Below are positions 1-11,295 of a DNA stretch of 64,000 nt, one piece after another (position 1 is the stretch's first letter; every line of letters starts with the position of its first letter). The position numbers and the translations under genes are program-made. Source of the DNA: Undaria pinnatifida (taxonomy: Eukaryota > Sar > Phaeophyceae > Laminariales > Alariaceae); assembly GCA_012845835.1 (NCBI GenBank), contig JABAKD010000016.1:20007196-20071195 (forward strand), in the 5' to 3' direction. The notes beneath the pieces were generated by a model. The model ran no database searches. It saw nothing but the letters and a program-made list of their open reading frames with translations, and was not told the origin of the DNA.

Positions 1-350
1 ATTATCCGCGTTTGAGATATTTTGGATGGGTTTCGTGATATATGGTTGGCGTTTCATATTCGGGATAGTCAGGAAATAGATCGGAGGCACGTGCCTCCGA
101 TCTCCAAAGCCAATCGGGGCTTTGGTGGAATCGAATAAAGTTACGTCTCTACGAAGGCTACGAAAGAAAGTGTGTACTCTCCGAGGACCTGCTCAATTGG
201 CATACCTGCAGGGGACACTCTGTGTCTCCACCCAATACCCTTACAAAACCCCCGCGCGCGTCAGGCCTCGGAATGGGCATGTAGAACCCGTGTGCATAAT
301 TTCAGGGTCTATCTCTCAAAAACGGCGTGGACATTTTGATTTTTGTGCGT
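1..350 (+). repeat. Dispersed repeat R2, copy 1
   Basis: This stretch matches 44748-45060 along most of its length, for example the GGAGGCACGTGCCTCC palindrome (about 84-99), 'GGTGGAATCGAATAAAG', 'ACGTCTCTACGAAGG' and 'CTGCTCAATTGGCA'. The left end may lie outside the window. No coding frame is conserved between the copies, so it is treated as a non-coding mobile repeat of unknown class. Confidence 0.8.
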
Positions 351-492
351 AAAAATGATTAACATGCGATATTTCCTTCAAACGACTTGTTTTTAGTGTA
401 GGATTCAGTTTTTTCGCTAAATTTCGCTTGTTGTTGTCGAACACAGGCAGGTCAGATATTCGATTTTTTGCGAGAAAAGTCTATACAAATAC

Positions 493-798
493 ATGCCTTG
501 GAGTACGTCCAACCGGATCGTGCAAAATAAATGCGGCGCAATTTGGTTTTCGCCCCTGATGGGAAAACGCCTGAGTATTGTCGAAAACGTGGAGGGCCTG
601 TTATCGGTCGATGCCAGTTTCGCTCCTATAGACAGCCCGAGGTCGGTGGAAAACGTTGCCGTGTCACCCTCTTCCACTAGTATGGGGGTCACTATGATAC
701 CAAATAATATCCACTCTCAGTCTTTGACTCGACATTGCGAGCGGTATTCTTGGGGGACATTTTTTTGTTTTTTTCTTGCACCGGCCTGTACCGTGTAG
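493..798 (+). CDS. Weak candidate ORF, 101 codons
   Basis: An ATG-started frame with mixed composition (begins MPWSTSNRIVQNKCGAIWF). The opposite strand is also open over 417-692, so openness alone is not informative. No motif is recognised, the last third is Phe/Cys-rich and unlikely to be protein, and no splice signal decides its ends. It may be a fragment or chance. Confidence 0.15.
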   Translation: MPWSTSNRIVQNKCGAIWFSPLMGKRLSIVENVEGLLSVDASFAPIDSPRSVENVAVSPSSTSMGVTMIPNNIHSQSLTRHCERYSWGTFFCFFLAPACTV

Positions 799-901
799 CA
801 TTGCACCCATATACCGGTGTAATATATGATAGCGCGCCGTGAAGCAATGCATAGACGATTGGCTATATCTTCAAGTTGTCGTTTATACTGATGTTGTATA
901 G

Positions 902-1139
902 GCATTGATTGGCATGAACATATTCTCGAACAGCTGTCGGAATGTTCAACATCTCCAGACCCCTACCCTGATCTTGCACTACAGCGCAACTATTATATTA
1001 TCGTTTACGACCAGGTGCGTAATACCTCAAAACATTCCCAAACTCTTCACATCGCAACCCTCTGTTTCACTCCGCCGTTCGTGCTGATTGAAGAACCACG
1101 TTCAGGGATCGAGCCTCTGACCTTGACCATGTCCCCTCT
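902..1139 (+). CDS. Candidate internal exon, function unknown
   Basis: The frame is bounded by 'TTGTATAG' upstream (acceptor) and 'CCTCT|GTGAGT' downstream (donor) and stays open for 79 codons. It begins IDWHEHILEQLSECSTSPDP and continues YPDLALQRNYYIIVYDQ; composition is protein-like. The last part, RSGIEPLTL, is what an antisense tRNA T-arm reads as (about 1095-1120), so the 3' third may be a SINE remnant rather than gene. The codons up to about 1014, which is also followed by a possible donor (CAG|GTGCGT), are the more credible part. No family is recognised. Confidence 0.35.
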
Positions 1140-1143
1140 GTGA

Positions 1144-1970
1144 GTACCGCTGCGTCCGGCATGGAGACAATAAGGCGCTGTGGTCCACCTCGGAAAAGCC
1201 GCAACTTCAGCAACGCTCAACATCATCTATACCGGACCAGCCGCACCATCTGCCCAGTACCGAGAGAGAGAAGAGAGGTGAAAAAATTGGGTAGCCGCTG
1301 GGCTTCTTTGCTAGACGTGTGTTTCACACTGCTACGATCTCCACCAGCCGTCCGGAGATATATGACCCCCCTGCTCTTACCCAGTGGCTTGCTCTAGATT
1401 ACAGATATAGTCTATACCTCGTATATATTTGGAGTTCGGGATTATCCACTAGTAGTAGATGTCCGTGCGTGCATTCCGTTTATCCAAACGCACGCAGCTA
1501 CCAATTCGTCGCAGGGTAGGCCGCACATGAGAATTCAGTGCAAGCTCACGTTTCTTTGTGCGAGAAGAGGTTTAATAGAAGTGATAGTGCCGCAGCCTAA
1601 CCGCCCCCCCCCCTCGTCATCAGGAGTAAACTCTTACAGGCAGACTATACTTCTACTACTTTGTACGGAACGCCGTGTACAGCTATAGGACGGTGCTGCA
1701 GACGGGGGGGGGGGCGGGGTGGTATCCTACTTCCAGAGCTCTCGTGCGGGTGGCTACCGCGTTCATTCCGCCTCAAATATGTTTTTGTCTTCGGTTTAGC
1801 CATTCACCGCCGCCATTAGTTAAAATTCGTTCGCTCTGACCGCGCAGTTTGTCTTAAATCAGGGTTTCAGTGAGGTACAGAGCTAGTCGCGCTTGTGGCC
1901 TAACTCGGTATAGTGAAAGGCAGGTGCCCACGGGATTGTATACTTGACAGCCTACACCGTTTCATGTCGA
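1144..1970. other. No supported gene
   Basis: Contains a poly-C run near 1603-1615 and a poly-G run near 1704-1720. The frame at 1319-1519 is open and Tyr/Leu-rich in the middle but has no convincing splice sites. I see nothing else to call here. Confidence 0.5.
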
Positions 1971-2009
1971 CACCATCGTGTCAGCGGGGGCAGGGGTGGG
2001 GACTGCCTA

Positions 2010-2245
2010 CCTCCTATAGCCGCGCCTCGAGCATCGGCGCCCGCTCGTTCGAAAGGCCCTAGTCCACGAGACCTACGCACGACAATATTGCTGAGGCACG
2101 GGCCTCGTCTTCGATTTTCACTCAAAGTGTGAGTGAAAGCCGAAGACGATGCTCATGGCTCGTTGGTCTCCTCCAGGGTGACTGCCGCCTAGGGCCTTTT
2201 CTGGAAGCGGACGGCGGTGCCCAAAACTCAGACCCTGCAGGCAGA
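2010..2245. repeat. Imperfect palindrome centred near 2128
   Basis: The stem next to the centre pairs CGTCTTCGATTTTCACTCA (about 2107-2125) with TGAGTGAAAGCCGAAGACG (about 2131-2149), with two mismatches and a 5-base loop. Pairing continues outward with gaps: the left arm has 'CGAAAGGCCCTAG' and the right arm 'CTAGGGCCTTTTC'. It resembles the inverted duplications in gene copies A and B but is more diverged. Confidence 0.6.
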
Positions 2246-2729
2246 GGCTGTTGACGAAGATAGTAGTACAGATCATGTTGCCGCGGAAAAGCATACCATA
2301 TTGACCACCACTCGAGATCGCATGCTTCAACAAATAAACATTTTTTTGGATTCTACCAGAGGAGCATAGGGAGGCAGCGGCGGGACGTGCACGGTATGAA
2401 ACAAAACAAGAACCGACAGACAGGGCACTGCAGTATGCATATACGCCAAACAAGCGGGGCATTATATCAACAGTAACAGCACCGTGGTTCTGGTAGTCTG
2501 TAGAGTTGGCTATGGAACCTTGAGGTCTGACGTGGTCGTCCCCTTATAGTGCGGTCGGTGTGTGTACCGTCTTTTTCAGCTCTTCAGGCGTGATGCTATA
2601 TTTCTAATGCTGTTATTAATAGCACATGTGCCGCCCTTCGCAATGCTGCCAGGGTAAATGCCGCCATTTTATCTGCAGATGCGAGGGCAGATACAGCCCG
2701 TTACAATGCAGTTGATAAAGTTTATAATT

Positions 2730-2903
2730 CTTCTTCTACTACTACCACTACTGCTACTACCGCTACTGCTACTACTACTGCTGCTACAACAACAACAACT
2801 ACTGCTACTATTACTACTAGTACTACTACTACTTCTACCGCTACTACTACCACTGCTACTACTGCTACTACTACTGTTACAACAACAACTACTATTACTA
2901 GTT

Positions 2904-2934
<31 letters not shown>

Positions 2935-2990
2935 CGCCATTACCTCCATCACCACCAACCACCACCACCCCCTTCACCACCACCGACGGT
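2730..2990. repeat. Triplet (CTA/CTG/ACA)n array
   Basis: About 210 bases of CTA, CTG and ACA triplets, then ACC triplets. It generates long poly-Leu, poly-Val and poly-Ser frames on both strands; none is a gene. Confidence 0.9.
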
Positions 2991-3060
2991 CGTACCGATT
3001 TGCACGTGACACCCTTGTCTCCCCAACCTCCCTTTCGTACCCGCGCAACAATTTCACAAC

Positions 3061-3087
3061 CCACCCACCCACCCACCCACCCACCCG
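3061..3087. repeat. (CCCA)n microsatellite
   Basis: Six to seven tandem CCCA tetramers. Confidence 0.9.
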
Positions 3088-3329
3088 GCGTGCAAAAAAC
3101 AACCAAAAACAACACCCGTCGGAGACACACGGTCCGGAGACGGCACTACCGGGTATGATCCTCTGGAAGCGACGAAGGGGAGGAGGCTCCCCTGTCTCCC
3201 GGATTGAGATGTGTTCGTCTTCGGGCACGTGATTTGGCTTGCGGCCTCTAAGCCGGAGCTCAAGACTCCGACCATGTTTCTAAGCCCGGTGGGCTTGGCA
3301 TGAATGCATAATTTTGAAGTAGGCAGTGC

Positions 3330-3490
3330 GGGGGACGAAATGGTGGGTAGGGTAGGGTACGGTGAGGTACGGCCGGGGAGGGGAGGGGAGAGTAGGGGAG
3401 GGGGGGGTATATCAGGGCAAGGTAGGGGAGGGGAGGGGAGGGTACGGTAGGGTACGGTTGGGTCGGTAGGGTAAGGTAGGGTAGAGCATG
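3330..3490. repeat. G-rich (GGGTA)/(GGGGA) minisatellite
   Basis: Irregular array of GGGTA, GGTAC and GGGGA on the + strand, with many runs of three or more G. It is telomere-like in composition but not a clean TTAGGG-type array. It could fold as G-quadruplex. Confidence 0.8.
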
Positions 3491-3559
3491 GCGGGGTTAA
3501 CCCCTTTCGAACTATATCGTACCCACCCATCGACGGAGAAATACTCGCTATTAGTGTGA

Positions 3560-4075
3560 GAGCACTTCTTCCCGGTACAAAGTTGGGTTTAACCCAGTTA
3601 GAGCTGCTAACTGAACCCATGCTGTTTGGGTTTTTGGCAACAAACTACTTGGAATTAGTTGTGGGATCATTGTTTTGCAATCGTAAAAGCGAAAGAGGCG
3701 GCCCCTTTAGAACTGACCTCACGCTTTCAGGGTATAATCACTTGGAATTAGTGTGAGGTTGTTTATCCGCAGTGCTATGTTGGATAACCCCGTGACAACC
3801 ATTCCATTTCACGCTGCTTTGGGAGCAAACCACTTGGATTTTCTTGTGGGATCATTTTTTTCAACAGTCCAAGGATAACGCCTTTGAATGCGCTCGCAGT
3901 TTAGAGGCAAATCACTTCGAAATAGTGTGCACGATGATTATCTTCGCAATGGCAAAGGTAAAACGGGTGTCGCCTGAACAATTGCATCTCGTGTTTTCGG
4001 TGACTAAACGCGTGGAGCTAGTTATAGTGTGGGATCGCTTTTTAGGCAGTAGCAATTAGGGAAACGGCAAGCTGG
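3560..4075. repeat. Diverged tandem repeat family T1, copy 1
   Basis: About four diverged units of roughly 100-120 bp share the core 'ACTTGGAATTAGTGTGGGAT' (near 3650, 3740, 3832, 3920, 4013), usually preceded by TTTGGGAGCAAAC-like sequence. The same core appears in reverse orientation at 35514-35710. No coding frame survives across units. Confidence 0.7.
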
Positions 4076-4155
4076 GAGGGTTCACCAAGGATAATCCTGT
4101 CTAGAGCTGAACCAATGTTTCGGGCGACAACCTTCCTGGAATTACAACTACAGCT

Positions 4156-4700
4156 ATGCATGAAATGAGTACCCCCATCCCCCCCCCCCCCCCTTCGCCA
4201 CCGCCGCCGCCATCGCCGACCTGTTTCTTGTACGATGTTGATGACGACAGTAATATAGATTTTCTACTGACGATCGGAGGAGGCTGGCGATCAAGAGCTA
4301 TGAGGAAGAACTGGCATATCTGGTGCGTCAGGCCGCGTTGTTGACAGAATAGCAGACCCCCCGCCCCCCTTCCTCTTCCTCTCCCCCTTTTTGTGCATCA
4401 GTACGTACGCAGTTGCTGTCGCTAACGCTCTCAATTCTGTCGGGATCGCAGCCCTTTTTATCGTGTTGTTTTTCGCTATTGCTTCCTCTTGTGTCTTGCT
4501 ATTTCTTTGACGACGTTGCTTGTGGTCTTCAGCTTGACGTTGTGTCCTTGACGTTGACGTTGACCTTGACCTTGACTTGACCTTGACGTTGTCCTTGACG
4601 TCGATCTTGGTGTTGATATTGACCTTGACCTTTGACGTATGCCAATGCAGTCAATAGACGATTGTTACAGCAGTAATACGATAGAGGTTCCTGGTGCACC
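4156..4700. repeat. Composite repeat C1 (poly-C, helical exon, TTGACC array), copy 1
   Basis: Order of parts: 'ATGAGTACCCCCATC', a poly-C tract, a short open helical segment (4259-4322), a C-rich stretch, 'GTGCATCAGTACGTACGCAGT', then CCTTGACC/TTGACG hexamers (about 4530-4640). The same parts in the same order occur at 19440-19980, and the first part also occurs at 61290-61440 and 58290-58330. It may be a duplicated genic segment or an element that carries an exon. Confidence 0.65.
4259..4322 (+). CDS. Candidate helical exon, paralogue of the 19.66-kb exon
   Basis: The frame reads TDDRRRLAIKSYEEELAYL up to a CTG|GTGCGT donor. The segment at 19657-19725 reads TADDMRRLKSMDAEAQQRYL up to CTG|GTGAGT, so DD-RRL-KS-E-YL and the splice position are conserved. 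The upstream 'ATATAG' would leave a one-base phase. The segment looks like one turn-rich alpha helix or short coiled coil. Which gene it belongs to is not visible; it resembles in character the helical exons ahead of the K2 kinase domain. Confidence 0.45.
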
Positions 4701-4734
4701 TAAATTTCCAAAGCTTTTGACGGGTTTGGTGAAC

Positions 4735-4925
4735 TCTCGCGGGTCGGGTCGGTTTAGACTGGTCCCACCCGACTAGTGATACTTGACAACCTCTTGACCC
4801 GACCCGTGAGAGTTCGAAACACTTCCCGATCCTACCGGATACGCCCCGCGAGATTTGTAAATATCCTTACTCGACCCGACCCGACCCGACCCGCCGGGCG
4901 GTTCGTGACCCGTGAAAACACCCTT
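4735..4925. repeat. GACCC-type minisatellite element, short copy
   Basis: Repeated GACCC/GGGTC pentamers separated by spacers such as 'GTGAGAGTTCGAAACACTTC' and 'GCGAGATTTGTAAATATC'. It has the same architecture as the large block at 54535-55929. Confidence 0.75.
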
Positions 4926-4984
4926 CTTTTGATGAGGCTCGTATCTTCGCTTGAGGAGCTCTGTTGTACCTCACCTAGACCGGG

Positions 4985-5105
4985 ACTCTGATTATGATGG
5001 CGATGACGATGATGACGATGATGACGATGATGACGATGATGACGATGATGACGATGATGATGATGATGATGAGGATGATGTCGATGATGACGATGATGGT
5101 GATGG
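4985..5105. repeat. (GATGAC/GATGAT)n microsatellite
   Basis: About 110 bases of alternating GATGAC and GATGAT. The Ile/Val-rich frame on the other strand is an artefact. Confidence 0.9.
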
Positions 5106-6180
5106 TGATTGTGATTGTTAAACTCTTCGCCTGATGATGAAAAACTCCACCATCTCTTGATATGAATATAACTAAAAACGATGTCAAGCGCAATCGGTGC
5201 TAATTCAACACTGCTGTAGTACGGGCATTCTTTTCAGTGTGAGGAGTCCCGATGTGTCGGACGCATTTTGAACAAAAATTGTATTATTACTAGTCAAATA
5301 GTCTTATCAATGTATTAATGTAGTAGCATTAACGCCGCTATTGGTATGATAGCAAATAAATGTGGGTAGGGGTGCATCTTGCACCTTAAACGAATGTGGT
5401 AGTAATACTACTACTGTATCGCTTTATATCTCCACGTGCGGAGCTAAAACAAATTCACCTTTGAACGGCTGAAAATTCCATCCCGATGGACGACCCCGTG
5501 GCGTACTGTGTTGTAGTCATACAATGCCATACAATGGCATACAATGGCACGCAATGCATAAAAAATTGGTCGTATGCCAGCGATAAAGAACATTGACAGA
5601 AACCACATAGAGTATGTCTGAATACCTACGCTGCGCCTTGGCTAGGAGCAACTTAATACTTGAGTACATATTCGTACGTCTTTTACTTGTTGTCTTGATA
5701 CCGGTGACTCCACTACCCCACTACTATTGTCAGCTCAACGGGTAAGCCCTCTTCGCTTCGTAGGGATCAACAAACACGATAGCTATCGCGTACGGTACGC
5801 GGTACTATCCCTGCCAGAAGCAAAGGGTGTTGAGTGACGTGTAGAGATGTAGACTAGAGGGGGAACGGTGGAATCAAATTGATACCAGGTATCTGGTACG
5901 AACAACTGTTAATAATGATAAGCCAATAGATCATTTTCTTTTTCGTGTCCGCAGGAAACGGGAAATCGCGTGGTGAAATAAGTGTTCGTGTCTAGGCTGT
6001 GTCTCTGTGGTAAGAGATGTAGACGTAGCACCTGGTGAACTGTCGAGAAGTCTTGTGATGATGGTCGAAAGAGGTCGATCTAAAAAGGCGCTTAAACGCC
6101 TATATAGAGCTGCACTCACGATTTTTTGCGGACAAACGACTCGGGAATAGTGTGATATCATTTCGCAGTTGTGAAAGGAT
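5106..6180. other. No supported gene
   Basis: AT-rich, with a small tandem 'CATACAATGG' (about 5518-5560) and one TACCAGGTA motif at 5883. A 76-codon frame on the - strand (5931-6161, ending FLRTRKRK) is open but unsupported. Confidence 0.5.
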
Positions 6181-6329
6181 TAATTGGCCGAAGGTGGGAG
6201 GGAAAGAGGGAGGAGAAAAGAGAACGGGATAAACCAACCAATAGGCACAGCAGTTCCTCAGTTGGTGCACTCCGTCAGGCAGTTCGATTTTGCTGAAATC
6301 GCTACCGTTGCCATAGGACGCGTCCTTGC

Positions 6330-6430
6330 CTTGGCCTTGACACTGTCGTTGATCTTGATGTTGGTGTTGGCCTTGATGTTGGCCTTGATGTTGACATTGA
6401 CCTTGACCTTGACCTTGACCTTGACCTTAA
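6330..6430. repeat. (TTGACC)n array
   Basis: CCTTGA/TTGACC hexamers as in 4530-4640, 19918-19960 and 20280-20330. It produces leucine/threonine frames on one strand and lysine/valine frames on the other; neither is coding. Confidence 0.85.
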
Positions 6431-6621
6431 TACTTTTATTCTGTATGCCTTCCGGCAATGTGCCGTGCAGAAGAAAGCGCAAGCGTAAAAACTGACGCAA
6501 TGCATGGAATGCCACCACTCTCACCCAATATATTATCCTTCCTTGCGTGTACTTTATTTAGCCACAGGAGTACGCATCTATTTACCTTCCTTTACGTGGA
6601 GTATCGACGAATTATCGTGCT

Positions 6622-7062
6622 TTAACATTGATCTCTTGCTCTCTTGACAATTACTTCCCACACGACGCCACGGGCAGGAGGAGATGGCGCTGCGAAACGT
6701 GACGAAACCGTGTCATTAAGCTGCCCTGCTACACCCGGGCAACTTGTGTGACGAACTGTACCACATGCGGTACGAGGTGAGAAAGAAGAGTGTTTGCGTT
6801 TTTTTATGAAACGGACAGCGAGCATTTCTGGACGTATGCAAGCAAGGACGGCCGATGAGCGAAACAAAATGGAGCATCGACTTACGTGTTTAACTGACGT
6901 TTCAGCAGCTAACTGAAACGTTCCGCTTCGGTATGTGCATGCGTTGTAAATTTCAAGCAAACGTGATCGGCGCACAGTATTACTGCCATTTCGTCCGCTG
7001 GTGATATTTTCGGATTGGTGTCTTTGCGATATGCGAGCAGGTGCGATATATATAGCTATCAA
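6622..7062 (-). CDS. Unsupported 146-codon ORF
   Basis: An ATG-started frame on the - strand, rich in Arg and Ser, with no low-complexity run and no motif I recognise (it contains SRCSILFRSSAVLACIRPEM). At this length and GC content it could be chance. No splice sites, promoter or paralogue in the window supports it. Confidence 0.2.
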   Translation of the reverse strand: MIAIYIAPARISQRHQSENITSGRNGSNTVRRSRLLEIYNACTYRSGTFQLAAETSVKHVSRCSILFRSSAVLACIRPEMLAVRFIKKRKHSSFSPRTACGTVRHTSCPGVAGQLNDTVSSRFAAPSPPARGVVWEVIVKRARDQC

Positions 7063-7069
7063 TAGCTAC

Positions 7070-8090
7070 TTTTCTTAGTCCGAGAAGATGGAGTATCAAA
7101 CTATCTATTTTCCTACACGCTTGTTGCATATAAAACAGCGGTTCGAAATTGCGTACCCAGTCGATACTTAGTATGTACGAACGTCAAGTGAGACGAGAAG
7201 CATCGCCAGCTGCCTCAATAGGTGTCGACCTCCGGCGGATCCCCTTTCCTCGCCACACAGGGGGGGGGGGGATGTGGCTCGGGCTCACTGAGCTCACACA
7301 ATTCGACAATACATAGACCTCTACCACTCTGGGCAAGAAACGTAGGAACCATTGAGGTATAAAAATGAGCAGTTAACGGTAAATTCATTTCCGATCGTGG
7401 TGGGGTTAGTGGATTGACACAGGTGGCAATGGCCGAATAGGTGAGTGTTGTTTTCTGCAGCCGATTCGCACCTGTATGCCTCATCTCCCGAGGACGTGGA
7501 ACTTGAGCAATTATCTCATCTCACGCTTAACAACCTGCCTATAGTTCGTCTACACCCCCGATTCTCGAACGCAAGTAGTTCTTGAGTTCGTCTTCTACTA
7601 TGCCTTGCAAATTTACTATCAAATCGTAAATGATGCACGGGTTTTTTCGTACATTTGGTATCTTCTGCTACGCCAACACGTCCGCGTTGACCTTCGCGCA
7701 CCAGACTCCAAATTGTTGTGGACAACGCCGTTACCGGTTTGCGTTTTGCGCAGGATTTTCCATGGGATATTCAATAATCTGCCGTGCCATTACCACAATT
7801 CGGTCATCTCGTTCGACCCCCCCCCCCCCCCCCCTCCCGGCGCTCCGTTGTTCACCCTCAACGTCGCCCCCCCCCGGCCCCCGGACCGGTTTCTGCTACT
7901 CCTCCTCCGCCATTATAGCCTTTGTCGACACCTTGACCCTATCTCTGCCCCTATCCCTATTCATACCTCAATCCGTGCTCTGCCCCTGCCCTCTCTGCGT
8001 TCTCCACACAATGTCAGGTATTTACCGCGTGTTGTACAGGTGATGGCAATAGTCAGCCGGGCGCCCCACCGAGCGCAAACCGATGTGAAA
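7070..8090. other. Upstream region of gene copy A; no gene seen
   Basis: Includes a poly-G run (7261-7271), a poly-C run (about 7818-7834) and a C-rich stretch to 7990. The last 60 bases before 8092 resemble those before copy B ('GAGCGCAAACCGATG' versus 'CCAGCGTCCAACCATG'), so the duplication includes some 5' flank. Confidence 0.5.
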
Positions 8091-8574
8091 AATGACGACG
8101 TCCATCTTCAGCCTAAGCGAGCGTCAGCTCGAGAGAAAAACGCAGATCTCCTCTTCGGCTGCAGCTGCGGCTATGGATAAGGCCGCGACAGCAGCTGAAG
8201 CTAGCGTTTCTCCAGGAACCGACACCAAGGCAATGGGGGCCGTTGCTGAGGCCCTTCCTGCTTTTGTCGAACTCTCTGCGGATGAAGCTGTTCGTTTTGC
8301 GGAAGTGATGGCCATTGACGCGGCTGTCGCCGACGACCATGGTGCTACCACTGCCGCTGCTGTTCAGCTGCTGCTGCTGGTGAGGCTGTTTTTGCCGGTG
8401 CTACTAGTGCTGGTGCTGGTGCTTCGCCTGATCTTGTCGCTGATGCTGGTTCTGGTGCTGTTGCTGCTTCTACTTCTGCTTCTTCAACTGATACTGCTGC
8501 GGTTGATGTGATGCCTGGTACTGGTGACGGTGGCGGTGGCGATGGTGGAGTGTCTTCCAAGAGTCTTCTCCCCC

Positions 8575-8850
8575 ATCCTCCTGTCGCCAGAGCAGCGGTG
8601 GTGCCACAGGGAATCGTGACAGTCCAGATACTTGCTCCTGACGGTTCGTCGCAGATAGTGGTGAGGATGCGCCTCGTGCTTCTACGGCTGCTGCTGCAGC
8701 TGCTACTCGCAGAACCAGCAGTAGCAGCTGCAGCAGCAGCCGTAGAAGCACGAGGCGCATCCTCTTCACTGTCCACTACGAACAGACAGGGGAAAGTATC
8801 CGGACTGTCACGATTCCCTCAGCACCACTGCTGCTCTGGCGACGTGCTGT
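8575..8850. repeat. Palindrome P1 in copy A
   Basis: Left arm about 8575-8707, right arm about 8721-8850. Near the centre 'GCTTCTACGGCTGCTGCTGC' pairs with 'GCAGCAGCAGCCGTAGAAGC'; farther out 'GGGAATCGTGACAGTCC' pairs with 'GGACTGTCACGATTCCC'. The arms have diverged slightly and carry small gaps. Confidence 0.85.
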
Positions 8851-8924
8851 TGGCGTGATGTCTGCTGTTGGCGTGATGCCCGATGGTGGTGGTGATGGCG
8901 GTGTGGTTTTACCGGATCTCACAT

Positions 8925-9195
8925 ACCACCACCACCATCGCCAACCTGGCCCTTATCCACGACAAACAGCCACGGTAGAAGGCTCCGGGCTGCTTTGGCC
9001 CGTTGCGGCAATGGTGTTGTTCTCACAGCGTTCTACGTGGGGAGAGTCTCTCCACGCCGAACGTTGTGGACTCTCCCCACGCCGAACGTTGTGAGACCAA
9101 CAGCATTGCGACAAGGGGGAAAAGTAGCCCGGAGACTCCCACCGGGGCTGTTTGTCGTGGATAAGGGCCAGGTTGGCGATGGTGGTGGTGGTAAG
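8925..9195. repeat. Palindrome P2 in copy A
   Basis: 'CATCGCCAACCTGGCCCTTA' (about 8937) pairs with 'TAAGGGCCAGGTTGGCGATG' (about 9163), and 'CCACGACAAACAGCC' with 'GGCTGTTTGTCGTGG'. The centre near 9060 holds two direct copies of 'CCACGCCGAACGTTGTG', suggesting a further small duplication at the turn. Confidence 0.85.
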
Positions 9196-9589
9196 TGTTG
9201 TGATGTTGGTGGTGATAGTGACGATGGTGATGTTGGTGGTGGAAATGACGATGGCGGTACCGCTTCCAAGGATCTTCCACCCACGCCGGTTGCTACCAGA
9301 GCGGAATCAGCACCGGAAGGAGCCCCGAGCAGCCGGTGATTTCCTCCGGGCCTGCTTGTCGCGGACAGCGTTTGGGTTGCTCTTCATGCCCCTGGAGCCA
9401 CTGCCACTGCCTCAGGCATTACCACCATCGCTACCTCTTTCGCTAACGCCACCGCAACGGCCATCGTTGCCACATAAGTGGGCGCGGTCTGCTAGCCCCT
9501 TCCGGAGGGTAACTTCGAGACTCCGGCGGGCACGATTGGTGTCGTGAGTGGCGCCGGTAAATGTGGCGGGGGTGGCTATTGTGCTAGCG

Positions 9590-10180
9590 GTGCTGACTAC
9601 GGTAGAGGAGAGAACAACGACAGCTACACCGTTTTGGAGCCGGGGCAAGCACCCTCCGCGAAACGGACCGCTGAAACAGCCGCCCCCCAGAACCCCCCTG
9701 CAGAAAATGGGACGGATGCTTCCGGGTCGGAATCACCTCGTCTCGTGTTCCTGGGTCACGCGATGGCGCCGGATGTTGACGTGCCACCGTTACCGACGTC
9801 GCCAGCAGGAAGACAAGCGGATGGTCTTTTGCAGGCCATGCAAGCTGCACGATACATTCCTCGCCGAAGGTACCGCTGCCATCGCTGCCGCGCTCCTCCT
9901 GACCGAGGAATGTACCGTGCAGCTTGCATGGCCTGCGAAAGACCATCCGCTTGTCTTCCTGCTGGCGACGTCGGTAACGGTGGCACGTCAACATGCGGCG
10001 CCATCGCGTGACCCAGGAACACGAGACGAGGCGGTTCCGAGCCGGAAGCATCCGTCTCATTTTCTACAGGGGTATTCTGGGGGGAAGCTTCTTCGGCGGC
10101 CCGTTCCCCTGAGGGTGCTTGCCCCGGCTCCGGAACGGTGTAGCTGTCGTTGTTCCCTCGTCTACCGAAGGAGGAGGGTA
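9590..10180. repeat. Palindrome P3 in copy A, about 275-bp arms
   Basis: Left arm about 9590-9863, right arm about 9904-10180, loop about 40 bases. Long matching blocks include 'GGATGGTCTTTTGCAGGCC' against 'GGCCTGCGAAAGACCATCC' and 'CCTGGGTCACGCGATGGCGC' against 'GCGCCATCGCGTGACCCAGG'. Because of the symmetry, both strands carry the same open frame (…HAMAP-VDVPPLPTSPAGRQ…), so strand-specific ORF length is no evidence here. Confidence 0.9.
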
Positions 10181-11295
10181 CGCAACATCTCCAACGGTTG
10201 ACGGGGGAGAGATGCAGGCGTGTGATTTGCCGCTTGTGGCCAGCTGCGGCAAGGGCAGGAGTGGGAGGGACGATGTCAAGAAGGTGGCACTTCCTCCGCA
10301 ACGTCACCGGGTAGGAGGGTGAAGTGGAGGCGGAGATGGATGAGGAGCAGGAGGAAGAGGAGGAGGGGGGGGGGTAGGATGGGGAGGGTCTGGAGGAAGA
10401 GAGATGGTTTCGAGTCCCTGCCCTGAACGCGAAGGCGGCTGGGAGGGGGGAGGAGGAGGTGGAAACGACCGAGTAGGGGGAGAAGGAGGCAAAGAGAGCG
10501 TGGCAGGAGAAGACTGGGGGGAGGCCGCGGGAGGAGAGATGGCGTCCAAACCTACTCCCGAAAGAGATGGTGGATGGGGCGGAACAGAAGAAGAAGAGGG
10601 GGGTGGTCAGGAGGGGAGGAGGTGGAAGGAGAAGGACGGGGAGGAGATGGAGGAAGAGGGGTCTCCCCGGCCTCGTGATGCAAGCGAGGGCGGATGGGAT
10701 GGATCGCAAGATGGAGAAAGAGGAGGCGGTGGAGGAGGCAACGGCGGAGGAGGATGGAAAAAACAGAAGAGAGGGCGGGTGGGAAGGATATTCATGTGCG
10801 TCTGCAAGCCCTCGTCACGCAAGAACAGCCGAAAACATCACAACCGTCACCACCACCACAACCAGCACCACTACCAAAATCGCCACCGTCACCAGGCGCA
10901 CCTCGCTACCGGGAAGGCCACACGCGTCCGATACGGACAACTTCGCAGCAGAACCGTCGTGCAGAGTGGAGGACCTCCGAGGATAGCGACGGTGGCAGCG
11001 GATACGGAACGCACGGTAGCGGTAGCTGCGGTAGCGATATCGGCAGCCGAAATAACAGTGGTTTCAGTCGAGGTAGCGGTAGCTAAAGTCGCGGTAGCGA
11101 TAGCTGGAGTCGTGGTAGTGGTAGCTGCAGTTGTGGTAGCGGCAGCCGTGGTAGTGGTGGTGGTGCCGGTAAAGCGGCCTGGTGAAGGCGACGGCTGACG
11201 CCACTGCTCACACCACATCCTCTTGAGCACGGGCCCGTGGGCGGTCAAGTGTTACCACGAGACTTTCGATGGCGCCGCCGCCTTCCGTCGCCCCC

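Noticed and set aside
2658-3158. Leu/Ser/Val-rich ORFs on both strands
   Set aside because: Triplet microsatellite.
9756-10709. 317-codon - strand ORF in copy A
   Set aside because: Much of it is the mirror image of the + strand frame through palindrome P3, and the remainder is Ser/Pro low complexity.
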